This document shows, piece by piece, positions 53,091 to 61,128 of a DNA stretch of 64,000 nucleotides (the first letter of the stretch is position 1; the number at the start of each line of letters is the position of its first letter). The DNA is from Clostridia bacterium. GTDB lineage: Bacteria; Bacillota; Clostridia; Christensenellales; Aristaeellaceae. The DNA lies in contig JAFRLY010000001.1 of the NCBI GenBank assembly GCA_017431005.1, forward strand, positions 1 through 64,000, written 5' to 3'. A program made the position numbers and the translations under genes. Below the pieces are notes generated by a model, which was given only the letters and a program-made list of their open reading frames with translations, was not told the origin of the DNA and ran no database searches.

Positions 53091-54482
53091 TCAGACAGGG
53101 CAGAATTCAATGTTCAGCAGGCGGCAGAGCATCCGGATCCGCTCCGTATAATCGCCCAGAACCACGGTCTCATGGTGTGTGCCGCCCTGCTCAAGCCAGG
53201 ACCGGACACAGCCGCGGACACCGGAATCAGGCCGGAAGAACATATAGGGCATGTCGATCTTTTTCAGTCCGCATTCGTCGAGTATTTCACCCGCGGCGCA
53301 GACCAGCCTGAACCGGCTGCCGCTGACATGAACCAGGCTCATCAGCTGCGCCCGGCCCGGGCGCGGGGCGAAAATGGGCGTGGGCGGGTTGTCCAGTCCG
53401 CCCTCCGCCATGACGCGGTTCATCAGGAACGGCCTGCGGTCCGTCCGGCAGGTTTTCCAGTTGCCCTCGCCCGCGTGGCAGAGCAGGATGGCCTCCCGTT
53501 TCAGGTCCATCATGTACATTTCACTGAAATTGGCCTCCCCGCACAGGCAGTGCATCAGGGCGACCGTCATGGCCGTGGACGCGTCGCCTTCGGCGGCGTA
53601 GCCGTAGCCGTCCGCCATCAGGCTGGACGCGGCAAGCAGCGGAAGCTGGGTGAAGCGTCCGTCGGCTCCGCATTCCTCAAAGTGGAGCGTATAGCCGTCA
53701 TATCCCATGTCCTTCAGATACTGCCGGATGCCCAGGTACATGCGCACGGCTTCCTCGTGCTGGCCGGGCCGCATGGAGGGATCGATCTCGAAAACACTGC
53801 GCTCGAAGGCGATCCGGTCCGCGATCTCCTGCTCCGTAACCGCAGCGCACCGGCTCTGCACCGTGCCGATGGAATCATACACAAATTCCGCGCCGAGATG
53901 GTTGTAAACCGCCATGTCGTCGCTGATGACATCCCCCATTCCGGGCAGCTTTCCGATCACGCCGATCCGCATACGGCGCAGGAACCGGGCGGCGCGCGCG
54001 GCGGCGCCGAAGTCGGCCGCGAAACGGTTCAGCTCCCCGTTCATCCTGCTCCCGGCAAAGAAGACACAGGGAATACCCGCCCGCATCAGACAGTTTGCGT
54101 TGTCCTGGGATCCGTGGATTCCCTGGTTGACGGTGAGCTCCCATTCCTCAAAGTCTTCCCCGACGGTCTCGTCCGGCTGAACCAGGGCGAGGGCGAGCGG
54201 CAGACGGTTCTCCTGCATGGCCCGCACCAGATACTGCCCCTGCGAATAGCTGCACAGGAGGATCAGTATGCCGTCCAGGTCATCGCGGTTGTACCGGCGG
54301 GTGATCTCCTCAATATCCTGCCGGTTCAGCGCGACACGGTCAAACACGCAGTCCGCTTCGCCGGCCAGCGAGGCGGCGACGGACCGCACATATTCGGTCT
54401 GGGCCTGTGTGATTCCGGGGAAAAGGGGCTCGTAGCCCTCCAGCATCAGGGCAAGAATGCCGAGTCTGGGCTTCTGATTCAT
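53091..54482 (-). CDS. L-fucose/L-arabinose isomerase-family protein
   Basis: A 463-residue aldose-ketose isomerase relative. Similarity to AraA is seen in ADGYGYAAEGDASTAM (metal Glu), in the His of ILLCHAGEGN and in GGTHHETVVLG near the C terminus. Length is a little below typical AraA (about 490). The actual sugar is not known. It is 12 nt after the FGGY kinase gene, matching the isomerase-kinase pairing of pentose and 6-deoxyhexose pathways. Confidence 0.85.
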   Translation of the reverse strand: MNQKPRLGILALMLEGYEPLFPGITQAQTEYVRSVAASLAGEADCVFDRVALNRQDIEEITRRYNRDDLDGILILLCSYSQGQYLVRAMQENRLPLALALVQPDETVGEDFEEWELTVNQGIHGSQDNANCLMRAGIPCVFFAGSRMNGELNRFAADFGAAARAARFLRRMRIGVIGKLPGMGDVISDDMAVYNHLGAEFVYDSIGTVQSRCAAVTEQEIADRIAFERSVFEIDPSMRPGQHEEAVRMYLGIRQYLKDMGYDGYTLHFEECGADGRFTQLPLLAASSLMADGYGYAAEGDASTAMTVALMHCLCGEANFSEMYMMDLKREAILLCHAGEGNWKTCRTDRRPFLMNRVMAEGGLDNPPTPIFAPRPGRAQLMSLVHVSGSRFRLVCAAGEILDECGLKKIDMPYMFFRPDSGVRGCVRSWLEQGGTHHETVVLGDYTERIRMLCRLLNIEFCPV

Positions 54483-54494
54483 GGCGGTTCCTCC

Positions 54495-55961
54495 TTAAAA
54501 CAGCGGCCTGACGGCCTGATAAAGCGCCCTGTATTTTCTGCGGGCGCGCTCATAAACCTCGGCATGAGCCGGATCGGGGGTATAGCGGACGGATCCGGCA
54601 AGCAGCGGAGCCGTATCCGGCACGGGCATTCCCGCGCCGCGGGCCGCAAGCAGCGCGGCGCCCAGGGCGGGAGCCTCCTCGCAGGAAAGCGTGATAAATT
54701 CCCGGCAGCAGATATCGGCTTTGATCTGTTCCCATTCCGCGCTTCTGGCGCCTCCGCCGAGGGAAATGACCGGTCCGTCCGGCGCGCCCCACAGAGCCAT
54801 CGTTTCCAGCAGCTCCGCCAGCAGATGGGCGACTCCCTCCATCACGGCGCGGACAAAATGATCCCGGCCGGTGGAGAGGGAAGCGCCGAAGAATACGCCG
54901 CGGGCTTCGGGGCAGAAATCCGGATCCACCGATCCGTCCAGGAAGGGCAGGAACAGCAGCCCCTCCGCGCCGGGCGGCGCGTTCTGTGCCATCCGGCTGA
55001 GTCCGCTGTAGCTGACGCCGGGGCAGAAGCTGTCGCGGAACCAGGTCAGCGACATGCCGCCTGTATTCCCGATGGGCAGAACCATGTATTCGCCTGCATT
55101 GACATGGCGGTATACGGTCGTATGCGGAAGACCCGGCCGATCCGTCGGATCCGGACTGTGCAGCACGGCTCCGGTCACCAGCGCTGTTCCCGTGGTTTCC
55201 ATGGCGGCGCCGGGCAGCAGCCGGTCCATGGCGTAGGAAGCGGCGACCTGATCCATGGCGCCGGCGATTACCGGGATTCCGGACGGAAGCCCCAGCGCGG
55301 ACGCGGCGGCGGGTGTCAGCACACCGGCCTGCATGCCGCTGTCAAGCAGCTCGGGCAGCTCCTCCGCGCTGAGGCCTGCCGCGTCCAGCGCCTCCGGCCA
55401 CCAGCCGTCCCTCCGCAGGCTGAACCAGCCCGTGGAGGTCTGCAGCGTTTTTTCCGTGACGAAGCGTCCTGTCAGGAAATGAAGCAGATAATCCTCGAGC
55501 AGCAGCAGCCTGCGCCCGGGAGCGAACAGCAGGGGCTCGTGCCGTTTCAGCCACAGCGCCTTGGCGAGAGGCACTGCGCCGGTCAGCCCGGGCAGTCCGG
55601 TTTCCCTGTGGAAGACGTCATCCGGGAACTGCTTTTTCAGGAGTTCCGCTTCGCTGTCCGCCCGCTGGTCCAGCCATACCAGGAAGGGCCGCAGGGGCTC
55701 TCCCGACGGATCGGCCACGGTCAGGGTTTCTCCCTGGGTGGTCAGCGCGACGGCGGCAACGGACGCCCCGTCCGCGCAGACTTCCCGGACGCCCTGCCGG
55801 ACGGCCTCCAGATAGGTGCCGCCGCCGGCTTCGGCCCGGCTGCCGGAGATTTCCAGGCGGTATTCCTGAATGCTTTTTTTCTGCAGCGTCATATCCGCTG
55901 CAAACAGGCAGACCTTGACGGACGTGGTGCCCGCGTCGACGGTCAGAATGCGGGGAATCAT
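54495..55961 (-). CDS. FGGY-family carbohydrate kinase
   Basis: A 488-residue kinase with the N-terminal phosphate loop VDAGTTSVKVCLF, a catalytic Asp in GAMDQVAASYA near 235, and the C-terminal ATP motif SLGGGARSAEWEQIKAD. The family includes xylulokinase, L-ribulokinase and L-fuculokinase. With the adjacent isomerase it would trap a ketose as its phosphate. It starts 14 nt after the first oxidoreductase gene of the operon. Confidence 0.92.
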   Translation of the reverse strand: MIPRILTVDAGTTSVKVCLFAADMTLQKKSIQEYRLEISGSRAEAGGGTYLEAVRQGVREVCADGASVAAVALTTQGETLTVADPSGEPLRPFLVWLDQRADSEAELLKKQFPDDVFHRETGLPGLTGAVPLAKALWLKRHEPLLFAPGRRLLLLEDYLLHFLTGRFVTEKTLQTSTGWFSLRRDGWWPEALDAAGLSAEELPELLDSGMQAGVLTPAAASALGLPSGIPVIAGAMDQVAASYAMDRLLPGAAMETTGTALVTGAVLHSPDPTDRPGLPHTTVYRHVNAGEYMVLPIGNTGGMSLTWFRDSFCPGVSYSGLSRMAQNAPPGAEGLLFLPFLDGSVDPDFCPEARGVFFGASLSTGRDHFVRAVMEGVAHLLAELLETMALWGAPDGPVISLGGGARSAEWEQIKADICCREFITLSCEEAPALGAALLAARGAGMPVPDTAPLLAGSVRYTPDPAHAEVYERARRKYRALYQAVRPLF

Positions 55962-55975
55962 GCTTTTCCCTCCCG

Positions 55976-57118
55976 TCAGTATACAATGGGGACGAACCGC
56001 TCCGCGGCGTCGGCGTCCCGGGCGGCCAGGCAGATTGCAGCGCTTTCCAGGCCCGCCGTCAGACCGGACTGCGCCGGCAGCCCGTCAAGAACGTTCAGAA
56101 AATCGAGCGCCAGCGCTTCGTCGCCTCCGAAATGCTGGCCTGAGCCGAACCGGAAGGAATGGGTTACGGTCTGGGCTGTCAGGTAGCGGTCCTCCCGGAT
56201 TTCCCCGGTGTTGAAATCAAATTCGGCGCTGCCTTCCGTTCCGATCAGGCGAGCTCCGCGCCTGGCCGCGCTCTTTTTGACCGTGAAGACCTGGCTGTAG
56301 CTGATCAGCGCGCCGCTTTCCGTCTGCAGAAGCATGGCCGCGGTGTCCTCGTTGCCTGTATCTTCGGCAAAGCAGCACTGGTTTCCCTGCACCTCTTCCT
56401 TATAAATATGCGCGACCGAATAGCTGCTTTCCCGGCAGGTGCGGTATTCCGGGCACTCGGGGCAGGTGAGGCCCGCGGGCCGGTCCCCGCGGAAATACAG
56501 CTTGGCTGTTTTTGAACAGACGGAAACGGGCCTGTCTCCGGTCAGGTAATTGATGTAGTCCACGTCATGAGTGGCCTTCTGCAGAAACAGTCCGCCGGTT
56601 TCCGACGGATCCCTGTACCAGCTGTGATAGTATACGCTGCCGTAGGGGACGTTGTTGACCGCCTGCACCATGGTGATCCTTCCGAGGACGCCGCTGCTGA
56701 CGATGCGCTTCATTTCCTGCACGATGGAGGTGACCCGCAGGGGGAAGGATACAACCACCCTGCTTTCCTTTCCTTCGCCCGCGGCCTTCAGTTCAGCGTA
56801 CTGCTCCCGCGAGATGCAGACAGGCTTTTCCAGAAAAAGCGGCAGGCCCTCCCGCAGCGCCAGGCAGGCATACCGGGTATGCAGGGAGCAGCGCGTTCCG
56901 ATAAAGACGCCGTCCAGGGTTTCCCTGCGCAGCATTTCCTCAGCGCTGTCGTACCAGGCAGTGCCGGAAAAATACGGGTCATCCCGGACTTCCGGGCTGA
57001 TGCGCGGCCAGGCGGGATCCGCAGCGGCTGCAACCTGAATATCCGCCTCCAGGGAGCGGAATGCGTTCATCATGGTTGCTGATCTCAGACCGTATCCGAT
57101 GAACCCGATTTTTTTCAA
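55976..57118 (-). CDS. Gfo/Idh/MocA-family oxidoreductase (second copy)
   Basis: A 380-residue NAD(P)-dependent dehydrogenase. The nucleotide motif is GFIGYGLRSATMM and the hallmark EKPVCIS is near residue 97. The HDVDYINYLTG segment carries the usual catalytic His. A cysteine cluster, CPECPEYRTCRES, near 224-236 is not usual for the family and might bind metal. It is the first gene of the minus operon, under the promoter at 57139-57167 and an overlapping operator. Confidence 0.9.
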   Translation of the reverse strand: MKKIGFIGYGLRSATMMNAFRSLEADIQVAAAADPAWPRISPEVRDDPYFSGTAWYDSAEEMLRRETLDGVFIGTRCSLHTRYACLALREGLPLFLEKPVCISREQYAELKAAGEGKESRVVVSFPLRVTSIVQEMKRIVSSGVLGRITMVQAVNNVPYGSVYYHSWYRDPSETGGLFLQKATHDVDYINYLTGDRPVSVCSKTAKLYFRGDRPAGLTCPECPEYRTCRESSYSVAHIYKEEVQGNQCCFAEDTGNEDTAAMLLQTESGALISYSQVFTVKKSAARRGARLIGTEGSAEFDFNTGEIREDRYLTAQTVTHSFRFGSGQHFGGDEALALDFLNVLDGLPAQSGLTAGLESAAICLAARDADAAERFVPIVY

Positions 57119-57138
57119 GGAAATCTCCTCTTTTCAGA

Positions 57139-57167
57139 ATATTAGTAATAAAAATGATGATTTCCAA
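57139..57167 (-). promoter_or_regulatory. Promoter of the isomerase/kinase operon
   Basis: On the minus strand TTGGAA (57162-57167) and TAATAT (57139-57144) are 17 bp apart. The palindrome TATTAGTAATA (57140-57150) covers the -10 box. Confidence 0.7.
57140..57150. promoter_or_regulatory. Palindromic operator O1
   Basis: TATTAGTAATA is a perfect 11-bp palindrome around a central G. It lies on the -10 of the minus-strand promoter, so a bound repressor would block that operon. The same site recurs at 57322-57332. Confidence 0.65.
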
Positions 57168-57174
57168 CCTTTTG

Positions 57175-57203
57175 TTGACAGAACAATGCAAAACTGTTAT
57201 AGT
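57175..57203 (+). promoter_or_regulatory. Promoter of ABC cassette 4
   Basis: A perfect TTGACA (57175-57180) and TATAGT (57198-57203) are 17 bp apart. The predicted transcript has a leader of about 145 nt with operator O2 near its end. Confidence 0.8.
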
Positions 57204-57319
57204 GTTTCTGGATACAAATCGATCATATTCTGACATAAATCAGGAAATAAGTCAAGGGCGCTTGGAATCTGCAGCCGCTTTTCCCCTGCCGGAGAACGGG
57301 GGAAAGAGCTCATCCCAAA

Positions 57320-57334
57320 ATTATTACTAATAAT
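57320..57334. promoter_or_regulatory. Palindromic operator O2
   Basis: ATTATTACTAATAAT is a perfect 15-bp palindrome around a central C. Its core TATTACTAATA (57322-57332) is the exact reverse complement of O1. It lies just before the ribosome site of the LplB-type permease gene, about 180 bp from O1, a distance that would allow DNA looping or a roadblock. Confidence 0.65.
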
Positions 57335-57353
57335 ATGGAGAGGGAGGTGGCCT

Positions 57354-58331
57354 ATGACAGTCCGACAAGCCGGCGCCGTGCGGCAGCCTGATCTGCGGAA
57401 GCAGAAGACAGGTTTTGTCGCGTATATCAGGAAATACTGGTTCCTGTACATGCTGGTGCTGCCCGGGTTTGTTTTCATGGCGGTGTTTGACTACGGCCCC
57501 ATGTACGGCATTCAGCTGGCCTTCAAAAAGTATTCTCCCAAGGCCGGCGTCTGGGCCAGCCAGTGGATCGGCCTGGACAACTTCCGGCGTATGGTGGGGG
57601 ATCCCAGCTTTATCCGGGCGTTTAAGAACACCATCATCATCAATATCTACCACCTGATCTTCGGCTTCAGCTTCAACGTGTTTCTGGCGCTGATGCTGAA
57701 CGAGCTGAAGCTGCGGAAATATAAATCCGTTATGCAGACCTGCGTGTATCTCCCGTATTTCCTGTCCTGGGTCATCTTTTCCGGCCTTGTGCAGGTCTTT
57801 CTGGAATCCCCGGGCACCGCGGATTCCGGGGGCCTGGTCAACCAGCTGATCGCCATGGCGGGCGGCGAGCCCATCGATTTCCTCAAGCGGCCGGAGCTGT
57901 TCCGGGGCATTCTGGTGATCAGCAACATTATCAAGAGCTCCGGCTATTCGACCATTGTTTATCTGGCGGCGATCGCCGGCATTGATCCCGCGCTGTATGA
58001 AAGCGCGGCCATCGACGGGGCCAACCGCAGGGACGCGCTGATCCATATCACCTTTCCCCGCATTCTTCCCAGCGTGGTGATCATGCTGATCCTGCAGCTG
58101 TCAGGCCTGTTCCTGTCCAACTTTGACCAGGTGTACAACCTGTATAACAACTATGTCCTGTCCACCGGCGACGTGCTCTCCACGTACATTTACCGGATCA
58201 GTCTCGGCGGCGGCGGAACGGATTTCGAACTGTCCACGGCAATGAACCTGATCATGAACGTGATGGGCCTGATTGTGGTCGGCATTACCAACCGGTACGT
58301 ATCGCGGCTTGATGTACAGGGCATATTCTGA
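57354..58331 (+). CDS. ABC sugar transporter permease, LplB type (cassette 4)
   Basis: A 325-residue permease with first helix WFLYMLVLPGFVFMAVFDYG and contact loop LYESAAIDGANRRDALIHIT. GGGAGGTGG precedes ATG 57354. First gene of the plus-strand operon that is divergent from the isomerase/kinase genes, so the imported compound is probably the substrate of those enzymes. Confidence 0.92.
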   Translation: MTVRQAGAVRQPDLRKQKTGFVAYIRKYWFLYMLVLPGFVFMAVFDYGPMYGIQLAFKKYSPKAGVWASQWIGLDNFRRMVGDPSFIRAFKNTIIINIYHLIFGFSFNVFLALMLNELKLRKYKSVMQTCVYLPYFLSWVIFSGLVQVFLESPGTADSGGLVNQLIAMAGGEPIDFLKRPELFRGILVISNIIKSSGYSTIVYLAAIAGIDPALYESAAIDGANRRDALIHITFPRILPSVVIMLILQLSGLFLSNFDQVYNLYNNYVLSTGDVLSTYIYRISLGGGGTDFELSTAMNLIMNVMGLIVVGITNRYVSRLDVQGIF

Positions 58332-58344
58332 GAGGAGGGGGAAA

Positions 58345-59271
58345 ATGACAGCAGGAAGCAAGGAAAAACCGTCCCGGGTCAGTATGCTGCAGAGGTTTGG
58401 CTTTAACTTCTATGATGTTTTCGTTTTTGCCTTTGTCACGTTGTTTGCCCTGCTCTGCGTATATCCCATGTGGTATGTGCTGGTGGCTTCCGTGACCCCC
58501 TACAGTGAGTTCGTCAAGGGAGGCCTGATGCTCTGGCCTACGGGCGGGATTGATTTTCAGTATTATCACGCGATTTTCACAACCCGTTCCTTCATTAACA
58601 GCATGTGGATTTCCGCCTCCAAGACGGTTCTTTCGACGGTTGCCAGCGTGCTGGTGACGGCCGCCATGGCCTACGGCGTCAGCAAAACGCATGTGAAGGG
58701 CATGAAAATCATCAATGCGCTGGTGGTTTTCAATCTGTTCTTCTCCGGCGGCCTGATTCCGCAGTACATGCTGTATAAGGATCTGGGGCTGATCCGCAGC
58801 TACTGGGTCATGGTGCTGCCCGGGGTGCTGAATATCACCTATTTCATCATTATGCGCAATTACTATTCCTACTCTGTTCCCAAGTCTCTGGAGGAAGCCG
58901 CCCTGCTGGACGGATGCACGGAGGTGGGAACGTTTTTCCGGATTGTGACGCCCGTCAGCCGCAGCATGCTGGCGGCCATCGCGCTGTTCATCGCGGTGCT
59001 CAACTGGAACGATTATTACAGCTACATGATGTTTATCGGCAACAAAACCAATCTGCAGCCGTTTGCCTGGATTCTGCGCAGAATGCTGGTGGACCAGACC
59101 ATGATGAACCAGGTGCGCAAGGGAGCCATGAGTCTGGGCAGCCAGCCGCCGCCTCCCATGGCGCTGCGCATGTCCACCATCATCTGCGCCATGGTGCCCA
59201 TTATGTGCGTGTATCCCTTCCTGCAAAGGTATTTTACCAGCGGCATCACGCTGGGCGCGGTCAAGGAATAA
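58345..59271 (+). CDS. ABC sugar transporter permease, YtcP type (cassette 4)
   Basis: A 308-residue six-helix permease with contact loop LEEAALLDGCTEVGTFFRIV and tail FTSGITLGAVKE. ATG 58345 has GAGGAGGGGG upstream. It pairs with the permease at 57354. The 66-nt gap to the binding-protein gene carries only a small CTCCGCC-TG-GGCGGAG hairpin (about 59290-59305), not the 110-nt element of cassettes 1 and 2. Confidence 0.92.
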   Translation: MTAGSKEKPSRVSMLQRFGFNFYDVFVFAFVTLFALLCVYPMWYVLVASVTPYSEFVKGGLMLWPTGGIDFQYYHAIFTTRSFINSMWISASKTVLSTVASVLVTAAMAYGVSKTHVKGMKIINALVVFNLFFSGGLIPQYMLYKDLGLIRSYWVMVLPGVLNITYFIIMRNYYSYSVPKSLEEAALLDGCTEVGTFFRIVTPVSRSMLAAIALFIAVLNWNDYYSYMMFIGNKTNLQPFAWILRRMLVDQTMMNQVRKGAMSLGSQPPPPMALRMSTIICAMVPIMCVYPFLQRYFTSGITLGAVKE

Positions 59272-59337
59272 CGCTTTTCAGCCGGTTCTGTCTCCGCCTG
59301 GGCGGAGTAAGATAAAAAAACAAAGGAGGATCCATTC

Positions 59338-61002
59338 ATGAAAAGAACCCTGTTGATTCTCGTCGCGCTGGTCATGGCGCTTTCCCTGGCGCTGCCTGCC
59401 ATGGCGGAAGGAAATGCCGCGCGGGAAAAAGTAACCGTCCGCTTCGCTCAGTTCGGCAACAGCACGGATGATGTCGAAGGCATGGAAAACGATCCCATAA
59501 AAAAGGCGATCGAGGAAGCCGTGAATATTGAGCTGGAATACGATACCGGCACCGATGGATTCATCGAGCGCATGGAAACCGAGCTCTATACCGGCGGCGC
59601 TGCCGAGCTGTTCTGCTCCTTCGGTGAAACCGAAAAGATCCAGAAGTATGTGGAGGAAGAACTGGTCTATGACCTGGCGGCGATCGTAAACGCCGAGCCG
59701 GAGCGGTATCCGACGCTGTTCAAAATTATGAACGCGCCTGAATACAAGGCATACAACAAGCTGTACACCGGAGATCCGGAAAAGGCTTATGCCTTCTATT
59801 CCATCTTCTCCTTCGCCAGCCCCATCTACGGCGGCGTGCCTGCCTACAACAAGGCGATCCTGGATGAAGTGAACGAGGGTAAGGTCCCGGCCACCCTGGA
59901 TGAGTTTACGGCCTTTATGAAAGCTTGCGCGGACAAGGGCTATGTAGGCTACTGGCCCCGCAACAGCAAGCTGACGGACTGGACCTATTTCAACTTTACC
60001 TTTGCCGTGCCGATGGGCACCAGCATCATGGCACCCGCGGGCGACGCCTGGACCGGCTTTGTGCAGACCGGCGAGCTGGGCACGGACACCGAGGCCTGGA
60101 AGCTGATGACCACCAGCGAGGAATCCAAGGAAGTCGTCAGGCTGCTGGCTGATCTGTATGCTGCCGGCGCGCTGGACAAGAACCTGGGTATCAAGGGCGA
60201 CTTCGACGACGCTTATTCCGATTTTGCCGCCGGCAAGATCGGCGCGGCCGATTTCGGATTCGGATTCCCCACCCAGTACGCGGACTTCTTCAACCGCCCC
60301 TGGAAGGAAGCCCATCCGGACGCTTCCACGGATGATCTGGTGCTGGGCACCGCTCTGACGGTTGACGGAAAATACGGCGATGTATATTCCCTGCTGAACT
60401 GGGTAAGCTACCATTACTTTGTGCCCACCAGCTGCTCCTATCCGGACCGGGTGCTGGATCTGATCGAGTATCTGGCTTCCGCTGCCGGCCAGGATCTGAT
60501 TCATAACACAACCAATTATGCATACCGTGAGGATCAGGGCTCTGACTTCTGGAACAGCGTCAACTCCGCTTACGGCTATAATGACGGACGCTGCAAGTAT
60601 GTGTGGTTCGCGCCGATGTTTGCCGGCGGCGAATATGAAGTGGACTTCACCAACCGCGAGTGGTGGGACGCTTCCACGCATCCCATCGACAACAGCTGGC
60701 ACTGGCAGGATGCGGAGTATGCCGGCCTGGTGGAATATTCCATGGGCGTGACATCTCAGTTCGTCGGTGATCTGGTTGTGGATCTGCCCCAGTATTACAC
60801 CCGGATTCAGCTGCCCGCCGAGGCGGCAGACATCCGCGCCAAGCTGACTGAAATCACCAATCAGTATCTGACCCAGATGATCGGCGGCCAGCTGGATATC
60901 GATACGGGCTGGGCCCAGTATCAGGCGGAATATGAAGCTGCGGGCGCCGCGCAGATTGAGCAGATGGTGAATGATGCCATCGCCGCGGCCCGGGCGGAAT
61001 AA
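59338..61002 (+). CDS. Extracellular solute-binding protein (cassette 4)
   Basis: A 554-residue binding protein with a Sec signal peptide ending AMA near residue 23 and no lipobox cysteine. AAAGGAGGATCC supports ATG 59338. It would hand its sugar to the permeases at 57354 and 58345. A terminator hairpin at 61025 follows, so the transporter genes should be expressed above the downstream enzyme genes. Confidence 0.9.
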   Translation: MKRTLLILVALVMALSLALPAMAEGNAAREKVTVRFAQFGNSTDDVEGMENDPIKKAIEEAVNIELEYDTGTDGFIERMETELYTGGAAELFCSFGETEKIQKYVEEELVYDLAAIVNAEPERYPTLFKIMNAPEYKAYNKLYTGDPEKAYAFYSIFSFASPIYGGVPAYNKAILDEVNEGKVPATLDEFTAFMKACADKGYVGYWPRNSKLTDWTYFNFTFAVPMGTSIMAPAGDAWTGFVQTGELGTDTEAWKLMTTSEESKEVVRLLADLYAAGALDKNLGIKGDFDDAYSDFAAGKIGAADFGFGFPTQYADFFNRPWKEAHPDASTDDLVLGTALTVDGKYGDVYSLLNWVSYHYFVPTSCSYPDRVLDLIEYLASAAGQDLIHNTTNYAYREDQGSDFWNSVNSAYGYNDGRCKYVWFAPMFAGGEYEVDFTNREWWDASTHPIDNSWHWQDAEYAGLVEYSMGVTSQFVGDLVVDLPQYYTRIQLPAEAADIRAKLTEITNQYLTQMIGGQLDIDTGWAQYQAEYEAAGAAQIEQMVNDAIAAARAE

Positions 61003-61024
61003 TCTCTTTCATCGGACAGCTTGC

Positions 61025-61053
61025 GGGAGGGGGAGCAATCCTCCTCCCTTTAT
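61025..61053 (+). terminator. Terminator or attenuator after cassette 4
   Basis: A ten-pair stem (61025-61034 with 61039-61048, one G-U) closed by a GCAA loop is followed by TTTAT. A second hairpin, CCGGCG-GCATGA-CGCCGG (61061-61078), follows at once. Confidence 0.7.
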
Positions 61054-61128
61054 GCCCGGTCCGGCGGCATGACGCCGGGCAGGGCGGAGGAAAGATATTT
61101 TATCATTCATCAGGGGGAGGAATTCAGT

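Noticed and set aside
53172-56186. A 1004-codon plus-strand frame opposite the isomerase and kinase genes
   Set aside because: It is antisense to two clearly recognised genes and rich in Arg, His, Pro and Gln, the usual signature of a mirror frame in GC-rich DNA.
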